Positions 34,995 to 43,874 are shown, counted from the stretch's first letter. The stretch is DNA of 64,000 nucleotides from Arthrobacter sp. NicSoilC5 (GCF_019977395.1 NZ_AP024660.1:868001-932000); one strand, 5' to 3'. Made by a program: numbers and translations. The notes: generated by a model from the letters alone, not told the origin.

Positions 34995-36560
34995 ATGAAG
35001 AAGCCCGCAGCCATCATCATGCTGATCCTCGGGATCCTGATAACGCTTCCGGGCCTTGCCGCGCTGGCGGGCGGGGCCGTGGCGTCGGCGGTGGGAACCA
35101 TCCAGGGGGACGGATACCTGACGTCCGGCTCATCGCGTTTCTCCGTGAGTTCATTCGCCCTGACCTCGCCGCGGGCAGACGCCATTGGAGACGACGTTCC
35201 CGGCAGGCTGCCCTTCGACGTCGGAACCCTGCGGCTGCGCGTTGAATCAGTGACCCCGGACAAACCGGTGTTCATTGGCATCGGCCGGCAGGCCGACGTC
35301 GAACAGTACCTCTCAGGCGTGCACCACTCGGAGCTGCTGAACATCCGCCAGCGGCCGTTCCGCGCCGAATACCGCGATGTACCGGGCGGCAACCCGGCAT
35401 CACCGCCCGCGGACCAGCGCATCTGGACCGCCTCCGCGTCGGGAACGGGACAGCAGGAGCTCACCTGGAACATCACGCCGGGCGCGTGGGAAGTGGTGGT
35501 GATGAACGCCGACGCCTCCCCCGGGGTTGATGTCCAAGCGCAGGCCGGCTTCCGCTCGGACCTGATCCGGCCGGCAGCCACGGGCCTGCTGGTGGGCGGG
35601 ATCATCGCCCTGCTGATCGGCGTTCCCCTCATCATCTTCGGGGCCGCGGGTCTGGGCCGGCACGCCGCACGCCCTGACGGCGGGCGCCCCATGGGTGGTC
35701 CGGACATGGGTGGTCCGGACATGGGTGCGGGCGCGTATCCGGCAGCGGGATATCCGGGAACCGCATATCCGGGAGCGCGGGCAGTGCCCGAAGCCGTTCC
35801 CCCGCCCCAGCCATCCGCGGCGGGACCGGGAGGGCGCCCCGGCTACCCCTCCAGCCTCTTTGGTGAGCTCGATCCCGGGCTTTCACGCTGGATGTGGCTG
35901 GTCAAATGGTTCCTGGCCATACCGCATTTCATCCTCCTCTTCTTCCTCTGGTTCGCGTTCGCCATCACCACCATCGTGGCGGGGTTCGCCATCCTCTTTA
36001 CCGGCCGCTATCCGCGGGCGCTGTTCGACTTCAACGTGGGCGTCATGCGGTGGAACTGGCGTGTGGCCTTCTACGCCTACGCCGCCGTGGGCACCGACCT
36101 GTACCCGCCGTTTACGCTCAAGCGCGCCAATTACCCGGCCGATTTTGACGTGGAGTACCCGCAGCGGCTCTCGCGCGGACTGGTCCTGGTGAAATGGTGG
36201 CTCCTGTCCATCCCGCATCTGCTCCTGGTGGCCGCTTTCGCAGGGAGCACGGAAAGCGTCTGGCGGTGGCAGTCGGAGGACAACGTCCTTGGGGCCACCT
36301 ACGAACGGGTCTCCGGGCCGTCCCTGCTGGGGCTGCTGGTGCTGATAGCGGCAGTGATCCTGCTGTTCACCGGCCGCTACCAGCGGCCGCTGTTCGACTT
36401 CATCCTGGGCATCAACCGCTGGATTTACCGTGTCCTGGTGTACACGGCGCTGATGCGTGACGAATATCCGCCGTTCCGGCTGGACCAGGGCGCCACCGAA
36501 CCGGAGGGGCCCGGAGATGTGGTTCCCACCGGGGGCGTGCCGCCTGCGGGTGCGCCATGA
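34995..36560 (+). CDS. DUF4389 domain membrane protein
   Basis: A 521-aa protein: N-terminal membrane helix (4-27), an extracellular beta-rich region (28-195), a second helix (about 197-220), a glycine/proline linker with a 15-bp tandem duplication (ATGGGTGGTCCGGAC at 35691 and 35706) and YPG repeats, then two DUF4389 copies each ending GRYPRALFDFNVGVMRWN or GRYQRPLFDFILGINRW. The function of DUF4389 is unknown. AAGG lies before the ATG. Its stop codon is part of the next DevR-type box. Confidence 0.85.
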   Translation: MKKPAAIIMLILGILITLPGLAALAGGAVASAVGTIQGDGYLTSGSSRFSVSSFALTSPRADAIGDDVPGRLPFDVGTLRLRVESVTPDKPVFIGIGRQADVEQYLSGVHHSELLNIRQRPFRAEYRDVPGGNPASPPADQRIWTASASGTGQQELTWNITPGAWEVVVMNADASPGVDVQAQAGFRSDLIRPAATGLLVGGIIALLIGVPLIIFGAAGLGRHAARPDGGRPMGGPDMGGPDMGAGAYPAAGYPGTAYPGARAVPEAVPPPQPSAAGPGGRPGYPSSLFGELDPGLSRWMWLVKWFLAIPHFILLFFLWFAFAITTIVAGFAILFTGRYPRALFDFNVGVMRWNWRVAFYAYAAVGTDLYPPFTLKRANYPADFDVEYPQRLSRGLVLVKWWLLSIPHLLLVAAFAGSTESVWRWQSEDNVLGATYERVSGPSLLGLLVLIAAVILLFTGRYQRPLFDFILGINRWIYRVLVYTALMRDEYPPFRLDQGATEPEGPGDVVPTGGVPPAGAP

Positions 36561-36572
36561 CCTTCGGCCCTA
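36558..36572 (+). promoter_or_regulatory. DevR/DosR-type box before USP gene
   Basis: TGACCTTCGGCCCTA overlaps the DUF4389 stop. CATGAT at 36594-36599 is in the expected -10 position for the USP gene at 36635. Confidence 0.75.
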
Positions 36573-36634
36573 GCCCCGCCGCGCGCCTGCAGGCATGATG
36601 GGCCTGACAACGCGGGTCCGACGAGGGAGCAAAC

Positions 36635-37102
36635 ATGAGCATTGCCGGGGCACCAATAGCCAGGATCGTGGTAGGCGTCGACGGGTCGGAGGCGTCCGTG
36701 GAGGCACTTCGGCAGGCCCAGCGGATGGCCACCCCCCTTGGCGCCAAGGTCCAGGCCATTGCCTGCTGGGAGTACCCGCAAATGTACAGCGGTTACGTGA
36801 TGATGGGCGTCGAGGGCTTCGAGGAGGGGGCCCGGAAGGTCCTGGACGATGCTGTGGCGCAGGCCTTCGGAGACGAGACACCGGCCAACGTCAGCTCGAC
36901 CCTTGTGCGCAGCCATCCCCGGGAAGCGCTGATCGATGCCAGCCGGGACGCCGACATGATCGTGGTGGGGCGCCGGGGACACGGCGGGTTCGGCGGCCTG
37001 CTCCTTGGCTCGGTCAGCTCCGCCATCGTTGCGCACGCCCATTGCCCCGTCCTTGTGGTCCACACGGCGGAGACCGAAGCCGACGGTTCCAAGGGTTCCT
37101 GA
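36635..37102 (+). CDS. Universal stress protein, single domain
   Basis: A 155-aa USP beginning ARIVVGVDGSEASVEALRQA, with the ATP-binding signature VGRRGHGGFGGLLLGSVS. GAGGGAG precedes the ATG. It shares the CWEYP/CWDVP and SHPREALIDASRDAD features with the minus-strand USP at 42439, so these two are recent paralogues. A DevR-type box lies 63-77 bases upstream. Confidence 0.92.
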   Translation: MSIAGAPIARIVVGVDGSEASVEALRQAQRMATPLGAKVQAIACWEYPQMYSGYVMMGVEGFEEGARKVLDDAVAQAFGDETPANVSSTLVRSHPREALIDASRDADMIVVGRRGHGGFGGLLLGSVSSAIVAHAHCPVLVVHTAETEADGSKGS

Positions 37103-37145
37103 ACGGAACATCGGCGGCAGGCACGGCTGACTTCCAAGGCAGGTG

Positions 37146-38144
37146 ATGGTGGTGCCGGCCAGTGACGCACGACGACGGGCGCCCGCCATAGCGCTCGCCG
37201 CCGCCCTGGCGGTCCTCGCCATCATCCTGGCCCTGTTCCTTCCGGCACCCACGTCCGGGCCGCCGTCGGCCTCCCCGTCCCCATCACCGGCGCTCCCATC
37301 GCCGCTGCCGGGACCAACAAGTCCGCCGGCCCCGGGCAGTTCCCCGCCGGCAGAGGAGCCGCAGGAAACCGATACCCCCGAAGCAGGCCAGGCTCCGGTC
37401 GAGCCACCTGTGACCGTTCCGCCGGTGCCAGTGCCACCGGTTCCCGAACCGGAGCCGCCTGAAGCGCCGGCCCAGCCTCCGGAACCGGCCCGGCCGGCGC
37501 CGTTTCCGGAATCCCTCCGCGGCCAGGACCTGACCGTCATTCCAGGGGCAGGCCGTGTCGTGGCCCTGACCTTCGATGCAGGAGCCAACGCGGCAGGGCT
37601 GCCAAAAATCCTGTCGGCCCTTGCAGCCCGGGGCGTTGCCGGGACTTTCTTCCTGACCGGCAACTGGGCGGCGAACAACCCGCGGGCCGAGGCGCAGATC
37701 GTGGCCGCCGGGCACCGTGTGGCAAACCATTCGATGACCCATCCGGGGTTCACCAGCCTGGGAGATGACCTGATCGCGCAGCAGGTGCGCGGCGCCGAGG
37801 AGGCCATCCTGGCTGCCGGGGCCGACCCCAGGCCGCTGTTCCGGTTCCCCTACGGCGAACGCGACACCCGCACCATCGCGGCGGTCAACACCCTGGGGTA
37901 CGTGTCCGTGAGGTGGACCGTGGACACCCTCGGCTGGAAAGGCACCAGCGGCGGCGCCAGCATCCAAACGGTGGCCGACCGCGTCCTGGCAGGGCTGCAG
38001 CCCGGCGAAATCGTCCTCATGCACATCGGGTCCAACCCCGACGACGGGACGACGCTGGACGCCGACGCCCTCCCCCAGGTCATCGACCGCATCACGGCCG
38101 CGGGGTACGGTTTCGCCACCCTCGACGCCGTGCTGGGACACTGA
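37146..38144 (+). CDS. Polysaccharide deacetylase (NodB-homology) lipid/wall-anchored protein
   Basis: A 332-aa protein with an N-terminal membrane anchor (AIALAAALAVLAIILALFLP), a long Pro/Ser/Glu-rich spacer (about 35-125) and a NodB domain: VALTFDAGANAAGLP (Asp, with DAG replacing the usual DDG), the zinc histidines in VANHSMTHPGF and RFPYGERDTRT, then IVLMHIG. It probably removes acetyl groups from peptidoglycan or another glycan outside the cell. GTG 37143 is an alternative start. It lies 44 bases after the USP gene and 17 bases before the ATPase gene. Confidence 0.85.
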   Translation: MVVPASDARRRAPAIALAAALAVLAIILALFLPAPTSGPPSASPSPSPALPSPLPGPTSPPAPGSSPPAEEPQETDTPEAGQAPVEPPVTVPPVPVPPVPEPEPPEAPAQPPEPARPAPFPESLRGQDLTVIPGAGRVVALTFDAGANAAGLPKILSALAARGVAGTFFLTGNWAANNPRAEAQIVAAGHRVANHSMTHPGFTSLGDDLIAQQVRGAEEAILAAGADPRPLFRFPYGERDTRTIAAVNTLGYVSVRWTVDTLGWKGTSGGASIQTVADRVLAGLQPGEIVLMHIGSNPDDGTTLDADALPQVIDRITAAGYGFATLDAVLGH

Positions 38145-38161
38145 TCAGGGCGGCGGCACCC

Positions 38162-41041
38162 GTGGCGAAGCACAGGCCCTCCCGGAACAGCCACGTGACG
38201 GCCCGGCAGCCGGACCCGTCCGGCAGTGGCACCGGACCCGGAGACGCCGGGGATACGGCCCACCACGGATTGCCCGTCCACGAGGTGGTGTTGCTGCTTG
38301 AGACGGATGCCGCCAGGGGCCTTGACCAGGAAGAGGTGGCGCGCCGGCGTGCCCAGTTCGGCGTCAACGAGCTGCCGCGGTCACAGCGCGCAGGCATCGC
38401 GCGCAAACTCGGACGCCAATTCAACAATCCGCTGGTCTATGTGCTGTTGGCCGCTGCCGTGGTCACCGTCTTCCTGGGCGAATTCCTTGATTCCGCCGTG
38501 ATCCTTGCAGTGGTCCTGGTCAACACGCTGATCGGCTTCGTCCAGGAGGTCCGGGCAGAGGCGGCCCTGGATGCCCTCCATTCACTGGTCCGCACGCATG
38601 CGGCCGTGATGCGCGGCGGCGAACGGAAGCATGTCCCGTCCGAGGACCTGGTCCCCGGCGACCTCGTCCTGCTGGAAGCCGGCGACAAGGTACCGGCCGA
38701 CCTCCGCCTGGTACGCCTGTCCGCCCTGCGGGTGGACGAATCCGCACTGACGGGCGAATCCGATCCCGTAGCCAAGGACGAGGTGGTGCTGCCTCAGGTC
38801 ACGCCCGTGGCGGACCGGCGGAACATGCTGTACAGCGGCACTCTGGTGACCGCGGGAACCGGTGCGGGAATCGTGGTGGCCATCGGCGGCGAAACCGAAC
38901 TCGGCGAAATCCACCGGCTCATGGGTGCCGTCCGGCCCGTGGCCACGCCGCTGACCTTGAAACTGGCACGGTTCAGCACCACCCTCACCGTCGCCATCCT
39001 GGCCCTCGCCGCCGTGGCGTTCCTCGCCGGACTGGCACATGGCGAACGGCCGGGACAGATGTTCACGGCCGCCGTCGCCCTGGCCGTGGGGGCCATCCCC
39101 GAGGGACTTCCCGCCGCAGTGACGGTCACGCTTGCCATCGGCGTGCGGCGCATGGCCCGGCGCCGTGCCGTGGTGCGCCGGCTGCCCGTGGTGGAAACGC
39201 TGGGCAGCACCACGGTGATTTGCTCGGACAAGACGGGAACCTTCACCGAGAACCAGATGACAATCCGTGCGCTGTGGACGCCCTCCGGGTGGTACGACGT
39301 GACAGGCTCCGGCTACGGGCCGGAAGGACACATCACCCCGTCGGCCGGACAGCACCCCGCCGCCCCACAGCACCCGGACGGCCGGAACCTGGCCGCCGGT
39401 GTGACACGTCCCGGCGGTGCCGCGCAGCCCGGCGGCGCCACGCACCCCGGGGATGCTGCGCTGCCCAAGGATGATGCGCTGCAGTGGTCGCTGTTGGGCG
39501 GAGCAGCCTGCAATGACGCCAGCATCCGCAGGGAGGGGTCCGGCTGGCAGGTGCGCGGTGATCCTACGGAGGCCGCGATGCTTGTGGCGGCAGGAAAGGC
39601 CGGCATCAAGGTGCAGGACTTCCTGGCTGCCAACCCGCGGCAGGCAGAGCTGCCCTTCACGTCCGAGCGGCAGTTCATGGCCACGCTCCACGCATCCACG
39701 CTCCCGGAGGACGGCGGCACAGTATTCGTGAAAGGCGCCGTGGAACGTGTCCTGGAGCTCTGCGCCCACGAAATGGACGGCCAGGGCGCCGACAGGCCCG
39801 TTCGCAGGCACGCCGTGCTCGGTGCAGCCCACGCGCTCGCGGACGACGGGCTCCGGGTCCTTGCCACGGCCATGATGAGCCTTCCCGCCGGTTCGGGCCC
39901 CCTCTCCGCCACGGAGTTGCGGGGCCGGATGACCCTGACCGGGCTTCACGCGATGCACGACCCACCGCGGGAAGCAGCCGCAGCCTCGGTGAAGGCGTGC
40001 CAGCGCGCAGGCGTGGGCGTGAAGATGATCACCGGGGACCACGTGCGCACCGCCGTCACGGTGGCAGCGGCCGTGGGGCTGGCTGCTGACAGCGCCGCGG
40101 GGACAGCCCTGACCGGGGCGGACCTCGATGCCATCCCGGCGGACCGGCTGCCGGAGGCCGTAGAGCGGGCCACGGTGTTCGCCCGGGTTTCACCGGAACA
40201 GAAGCTTCGGCTCATCGGTGCCCTGCAGTCCCGCGGACACGTGGCCGCCATGACCGGGGACGGCGTCAACGATGCACCCGCCCTTCGCCAGGCAAACGTG
40301 GGCATCTCCATGGGGCGCAGCGGAACGGAAGTGGCCAAGGAAGCATCGGACATTGTCCTGACGGACGATGACTTTGCCACCATCGAGGCGGCTGTCGAAG
40401 AAGGCCGTAACGTCTTTGACAACCTGACCAAATTCATCGTCTGGACCCTCCCCACCAACATGGCCGAAGGCCTGGTGATCCTCGTGGCCATCCTGCTGGG
40501 GGCGACGCTGCCCATCCTGCCCACCCAGATCCTCTGGATCAACATGACCACCGCCGTCGCCCTTGGCCTGATGCTCGCCTTCGAGCCGAAGGAACCGGGA
40601 CTGATGTCCCGCCCGCCGCGCCCACCGGACCGCCCCCTGCTGACGTGGGCGCTCACAGTGCGGGTCCTGCTCGTTTCAGCCCTCCTGGTGGCCGGCACGT
40701 GGTGGCTCTTTGAACACGAGGTGGCCACCGGCGCCTCTGTTGCCCAGGCCCGCACGTCGGCCGTGAACCTGTTCGTGGCCGTGGAAGTTTTCTACCTTTT
40801 CAGTTGCCGGTCCCTGACCCGGCCGGCCTGGCGGATCCATCCATTCGGCAACCGGTGGCTCCTCGTCGGCGTCCTGGTCCAGGCAGGCGGCCAACTGGCC
40901 CTCACCTACACACCGCTAATGAACGGGCTCTTCCACACGGCCCCCATCGGAGCCGACGCCTGGTTGCGGATCCTTGGGCTGGCCCTGCTCGCGTCCCTGG
41001 CCGTCGCCGTGGACAAGCGGCTCCGGCGCCGCGGCTTCTAG
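38162..41041 (+). CDS. P2-type cation-transporting ATPase (CtpF-like)
   Basis: A 959-aa pump with all P-type motifs: LTGESDPVAK, GAIPEGLPAAV in TM4, the phosphorylated aspartate in ICSDKTGTFTEN, VFVKGAVERV and MTGDGVNDAPALRQA. The overall layout is SERCA/PMR1-like and resembles mycobacterial CtpF, a DosR-regulon member; Ca2+ or Na+ is the likely ion. The nucleotide-binding domain carries an unusual insert of about 50 residues rich in His/Pro/Gly (PGGAAQPGGATHPGDAA) just after the phosphorylation site. The start is a GTG at 38162; a GTG at 38195 is possible. Confidence 0.9.
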   Translation: MAKHRPSRNSHVTARQPDPSGSGTGPGDAGDTAHHGLPVHEVVLLLETDAARGLDQEEVARRRAQFGVNELPRSQRAGIARKLGRQFNNPLVYVLLAAAVVTVFLGEFLDSAVILAVVLVNTLIGFVQEVRAEAALDALHSLVRTHAAVMRGGERKHVPSEDLVPGDLVLLEAGDKVPADLRLVRLSALRVDESALTGESDPVAKDEVVLPQVTPVADRRNMLYSGTLVTAGTGAGIVVAIGGETELGEIHRLMGAVRPVATPLTLKLARFSTTLTVAILALAAVAFLAGLAHGERPGQMFTAAVALAVGAIPEGLPAAVTVTLAIGVRRMARRRAVVRRLPVVETLGSTTVICSDKTGTFTENQMTIRALWTPSGWYDVTGSGYGPEGHITPSAGQHPAAPQHPDGRNLAAGVTRPGGAAQPGGATHPGDAALPKDDALQWSLLGGAACNDASIRREGSGWQVRGDPTEAAMLVAAGKAGIKVQDFLAANPRQAELPFTSERQFMATLHASTLPEDGGTVFVKGAVERVLELCAHEMDGQGADRPVRRHAVLGAAHALADDGLRVLATAMMSLPAGSGPLSATELRGRMTLTGLHAMHDPPREAAAASVKACQRAGVGVKMITGDHVRTAVTVAAAVGLAADSAAGTALTGADLDAIPADRLPEAVERATVFARVSPEQKLRLIGALQSRGHVAAMTGDGVNDAPALRQANVGISMGRSGTEVAKEASDIVLTDDDFATIEAAVEEGRNVFDNLTKFIVWTLPTNMAEGLVILVAILLGATLPILPTQILWINMTTAVALGLMLAFEPKEPGLMSRPPRPPDRPLLTWALTVRVLLVSALLVAGTWWLFEHEVATGASVAQARTSAVNLFVAVEVFYLFSCRSLTRPAWRIHPFGNRWLLVGVLVQAGGQLALTYTPLMNGLFHTAPIGADAWLRILGLALLASLAVAVDKRLRRRGF

Positions 41042-41083
41042 GACCCGGTCCCACCGGAAAGCCCTGCAGCCGCGGGCCGAAAC

Positions 41084-41098
41084 AGGACCAATGACTCT
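41084..41098 (+). promoter_or_regulatory. Weak DevR/DosR-type box before the SHOCT-DUF3040-hemerythrin operon
   Basis: AGGACCAATGACTCT resembles the ppsA box. AATACT at 41122-41127 lies 38 bases from its first base. A second half-palindrome, GGACCCGGTCCC (41041-41052), lies further upstream without a -10 at the right place. Confidence 0.45.
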
Positions 41099-41182
41099 CC
41101 CCCGGACCCCTGCGGGAGCCCAATACTGGAACGGAAAGCAGACGGCTGGCGTCCGCCTTTCAGTGGACCGGAGGTCGCGGAA

Positions 41183-41440
41183 GTGTACGGCTGGAACGAC
41201 GGCATGGGCCTGTGGGGCTATGTCCTGATGAGCATCAGCATGGTGGTGGTCTGGGGAGCAATCATCACCGGCATTGTCCTGCTGGCCCGTTCCCTGCGGG
41301 GACCCTCCCCGTACGGTGCCCACCCTCAACCCCCTCGGGTGGCAGAAGACGTCCTGGCTGAGCGCTTCGCCCGCGGGGAGATCGACGCTGCCGAGTACCA
41401 GAACAGGCTGGCCGTCCTGCGCGGCCACCCGGGTACCTGA
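41183..41440 (+). CDS. SHOCT domain membrane protein
   Basis: An 85-aa protein with one membrane helix (about 11-36) and a C-terminal SHOCT motif: VAEDVLAERFARGEIDAAEY followed by QNRLAVLRGHP. SHOCT proteins are small, often multimeric, and of uncertain function. GTG 41183 is the start, with GGAGG eight bases upstream. First gene of a three-gene unit with DUF3040 and hemerythrin genes. Confidence 0.85.
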   Translation: MYGWNDGMGLWGYVLMSISMVVVWGAIITGIVLLARSLRGPSPYGAHPQPPRVAEDVLAERFARGEIDAAEYQNRLAVLRGHPGT

Positions 41441-41480
41441 GTCCGCGGCTCCCGCAGGCAATGGACAGTGGGGTGCAGCG

Positions 41481-41795
41481 ATGCTCTCTGAATTCGAAAA
41501 ACGCGAACTCGACCTGATCAGCCACGGCCTGGAAGCGGAAGACCCCAAGCTGGCAGCCCTGCTCAACAAGGATGCCTTTGCGCTAACACTCCGTACCCGC
41601 TTCCGGCGGGGGCTCGTCCTTGTCGCAGTGGGCGCCTGCCTCCTGCTTCTTGGGCTGGTGGTCCGGGTCCCCTTGCTGGGCATCGCAGGTTTTGCGGTGA
41701 TGAACGGGGCTGCCTATTGGGCAATCAAGGACCTCCGCTGGTCCCTGCGCACCACGAACCGGCATGTCACCCAACTGGAAGGCAACAGCGAATGA
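41481..41795 (+). CDS. DUF3040 domain membrane protein
   Basis: A 104-aa protein: MLSEFEKRELDLISHGLEAE is the DUF3040 N-terminus, followed by two hydrophobic helices (about 48-85). Unknown function; such proteins are common in actinobacteria. Its stop overlaps the start of the hemerythrin gene (ATGA). Confidence 0.85.
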   Translation: MLSEFEKRELDLISHGLEAEDPKLAALLNKDAFALTLRTRFRRGLVLVAVGACLLLLGLVVRVPLLGIAGFAVMNGAAYWAIKDLRWSLRTTNRHVTQLEGNSE

Positions 41796-42316
41796 ACGCG
41801 GTGAACGGAAAGGATGCCTCCGCCGAGGCCCAGGCGCTGCAGGCAGTCGAGGCGCACCACGCCGACATGCTGCGGCACCTGAACGGTCTGGTGGGGCTGC
41901 TCACGGAGGCCGTGGAGGCGGGCGATCCCGGCGCCGGGCAGGAAACGCAGGCCGCCCTGCTGGACTGGTGCGACAAGGAGCTGGTGCCGCACGCGCTGGC
42001 AGAAGAAGGACCCCTCTACAGCGGGCCGCACGGCATGCCGGAGGCCCGGCTGCTGGTGGACGGCATGCTGGCCGAGCATCAGGTCATCGTGGGCCTGGTC
42101 GATGAACTCAGGACGGCCGACGGCGTTGCTGCAGCGGTGGCAGCCGGCGCCATCCAGCGGATCTTCGCCCTCCACCTGGACAAGGAGAACCGGCTCCTGA
42201 TGCCCTTCGTCGTCGAATCCCCCGGCCTGTCACTCGCCCAGGCGGTCGAAGGACTCCACGAACTGGTGGGGGAAGGTGCGGCCCACCACCACGGGCAGGG
42301 CCACCACGGACACTAG
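41792..42316 (+). CDS. Hemerythrin HHE-domain protein
   Basis: A 174-aa four-helix protein. Metal-ligand candidates are in VEAHHADMLRHLNG, ELVPHALAEEGPLY, LAEHQVIVGLVDE and FALHLDKENRLLMPF, which follow the HHE spacing for a di-iron site that binds oxygen or NO. The C-terminus AHHHGQGHHGH is a second histidine-rich metal-binding tail. It is translationally coupled to the DUF3040 gene. In a hypoxia-type island, it may store or sense oxygen, NO or iron (inference). Confidence 0.88.
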   Translation: MNAVNGKDASAEAQALQAVEAHHADMLRHLNGLVGLLTEAVEAGDPGAGQETQAALLDWCDKELVPHALAEEGPLYSGPHGMPEARLLVDGMLAEHQVIVGLVDELRTADGVAAAVAAGAIQRIFALHLDKENRLLMPFVVESPGLSLAQAVEGLHELVGEGAAHHHGQGHHGH

Positions 42317-42322
42317 GACAAC

Positions 42323-42351
42323 CGGGCACACGGACACGCGGGCACACGGAC
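42323..42351. repeat. Short direct repeat CGGGCACACGGAC
   Basis: Two copies at 42323-42335 and 42339-42351, 16 bases apart, just after the hemerythrin stop. Possibly slippage; no other structure seen. Confidence 0.5.
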
Positions 42352-42438
42352 GACGGCGGCGGGCCGGGTCCCGGAGCCAGGGCCCGTCTCCCGGGGCCAT
42401 GGCCCGTGGGCGTCAGGTCACCGCAGCGTCAGGGCAGC

Positions 42439-42951
42439 TCAGGGCAGCACAGCAGACTGGGCCTGGGCAGCATTGTCGCCGGCTCCAGCCTCCGGGGCGT
42501 GCACCACCAGCACAGGGCAGTGCGCGTGGCTCACGCACGCGGAACTGACGGACCCGGGCACGAAGTTTCCATGCCCCCTCCTGCCGACAATCAGCAGCGA
42601 GGCGTTGCGGCTCGCGTCGATCAGCGCGGGGCCGGGCTTGCCGCGCACCAGGCGTGGATGCACAAATGCCGGCACTTCCCCGAAAGCGTCCGCCAGCGCC
42701 TGCTCCAGCACCTGGTGGGCGGCATACTTGAACCCCTCGATCCCTACGGCCAAATACACGCCGTAACCGGCTGGAACGTCCCAGCAGGCCCAGGCCTCCA
42801 CCGGCGCGGACATGGGTTCCGCCATTGCGCTGGCCACCCGGAGCGCGGCGACGGATGCCTCGGAGCCGTCCACCCCCACAATGATCCTGGGGCGCCGATC
42901 GGATGGCCGATCGGAAGCAGGCACCGCTGCCCCGTTCCCTGCTGTTGCCAC
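42439..42951 (-). CDS. Universal stress protein, single domain
   Basis: A 170-aa USP starting with a short Ala/Pro/Arg tail and RIIVGVDGSEASVAALRVA. The nucleotide loop VGRRGHGNFVPGSVSS is three residues shorter than the standard G-x2-G-x9-G-S, so nucleotide binding may be altered. GTG 42951 was chosen because AGGAGG is located six bases upstream. It is divergent from the devR-like gene and shares its upstream region, which has three DevR-type boxes. Confidence 0.9.
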   Translation of the reverse strand: MATAGNGAAVPASDRPSDRRPRIIVGVDGSEASVAALRVASAMAEPMSAPVEAWACWDVPAGYGVYLAVGIEGFKYAAHQVLEQALADAFGEVPAFVHPRLVRGKPGPALIDASRNASLLIVGRRGHGNFVPGSVSSACVSHAHCPVLVVHAPEAGAGDNAAQAQSAVLP

Positions 42952-43004
42952 GTTGCCTCCTGTCGCCGTCCCACCCCAGCGTGTCCCTGAACCGCTGCCT
43001 CGAA

Positions 43005-43020
43005 CAGGGCCAAAGGTCAT
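43005..43020 (-). promoter_or_regulatory. DevR/DosR-type box for the minus-strand USP gene
   Basis: Read on the minus strand, ATGACCTTTGGCCCTG. A CACGCT -10 candidate (42983 to 42978) starts 37 bases from the first base of the box. Confidence 0.75.
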
Positions 43021-43080
43021 CACGGGTGCACCAGTGCCATGGTGCCATGCGCAGCACCGGCAGCGACATGGGGTGCCCGG

Positions 43081-43138
43081 CGGACTTTGGTCCCTTCCGG
43101 CACAACGCCCGGCAGGGAACAATGGGACCCAGGCCCTT
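43081..43138 (+). promoter_or_regulatory. Two DevR/DosR-type boxes upstream of the devR-like gene
   Basis: CGGACTTTGGTCCCTT (43081-43096) has AACAAT starting 37 bases on (43118-43123), the correct promoter geometry. GGGACCCAGGCCCTT (43124-43138) follows 43 bases later and lacks a -10. The pair fits autoregulation with an additional downstream site. Confidence 0.75.
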
Positions 43139-43193
43139 CCGGGGCCTGGCCCGCGCAGGCGGGACGGGGTGGTGAAGATTTTGGGAGCGTTCG

Positions 43194-43874
43194 GTGCAGA
43201 TGCATGAAACTGGGGCTGATGAAGCGGCAGGATCTTCCGGGCAGGTCCGCGTGTTCATCCTTGATGACCACGAACTTGTCCGGCAGGGGCTGAAGGACCT
43301 GCTGGAAGGCGAAGGGTTCCTTGTGGTCGGCGAGAGCGGATCCGCGGCCGAGGCCACGCGGCGCATCCCCGCCCTGCACCCTGACATCGCCATACTGGAC
43401 GGCCGGCTTCCGGACGGCACCGGGATCGAGGTCTGCCGGGATGTGCGTTCACTCGATCCCCGGCTGCGCTGCCTGATCCTCACCAGCTACGACGACGAAC
43501 AGGCCCTCCGTGGGGCGGTCCTGGCCGGCGCGTCAGGGTACATCCTGAAGCAAATCAGGAGTGATGACCTCCTGGCGGGTATCCGCCGGGCCGCTGCGGG
43601 CGAGTCCCTTTTTGATCCGGGAGTCGAACAGCAGATCATTGCGGGGCTGTCCACGGTGCCCACCGACCCCCGGTTGGACGGCCTGAGCGCGCAGGAGAAA
43701 AAGGTGCTGGCCCTGATCGGCCAGGGGTTGACCAACCGCCAGATCGGCGATGACCTGTTTCTGGCCGAGAAGACCGTCAAGAATTACGTGTCGTCCATCC
43801 TGGCCAAACTGGGTTTCGAGCGCCGGACACAAGCCGCCGTGTACGTTACCAAGAGCTCCACGGACTCTGCCTGA
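43194..43874 (+). CDS. devR: DevR/DosR-like NarL-family response regulator
   Basis: A 226-aa two-component regulator. The receiver (about 18-135) shows VFILDDHELVRQGL, the phospho-acceptor Asp69 in AILDGRLPDGTGIE, Thr97 in CLILTSYDD and Lys119 in GYILKQI. The LuxR-type HTH contains LTNRQIGDDLFLAEKTVKNY followed by LAKLGFERRTQAAV; its Lys193, Lys196 and Asn197 correspond to the DNA-contacting Lys179, Lys182 and Asn183 of mycobacterial DevR, and the whole segment is strikingly similar. GTG 43194 has GGGAG six bases upstream; an ATG two codons later is possible. Boxes with the DevR pattern lie upstream, so it is probably autoregulated and the master regulator of this island. It converges with the kinase gene instead of preceding it. 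Confidence 0.93.
   Translation: MQMHETGADEAAGSSGQVRVFILDDHELVRQGLKDLLEGEGFLVVGESGSAAEATRRIPALHPDIAILDGRLPDGTGIEVCRDVRSLDPRLRCLILTSYDDEQALRGAVLAGASGYILKQIRSDDLLAGIRRAAAGESLFDPGVEQQIIAGLSTVPTDPRLDGLSAQEKKVLALIGQGLTNRQIGDDLFLAEKTVKNYVSSILAKLGFERRTQAAVYVTKSSTDSA

Noticed and set aside
37129..37142. TGACTTCCAAGGCAGG before the deacetylase gene
   Set aside because: The right half lacks GGCCC and the gap to the preceding USP gene is only 43 bases, so a box was not called.
37913..38161. Upstream extension of the CtpF-like ATPase frame
   Set aside because: It overlaps the end of the deacetylase gene in another frame and shows no P-type ATPase sequence.
41041..41052. GGACCCGGTCCC palindrome at the end of the CtpF-like gene
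   Set aside because: No -10 element at 37-38 bases; listed only as a possible secondary site for the 41084 box.
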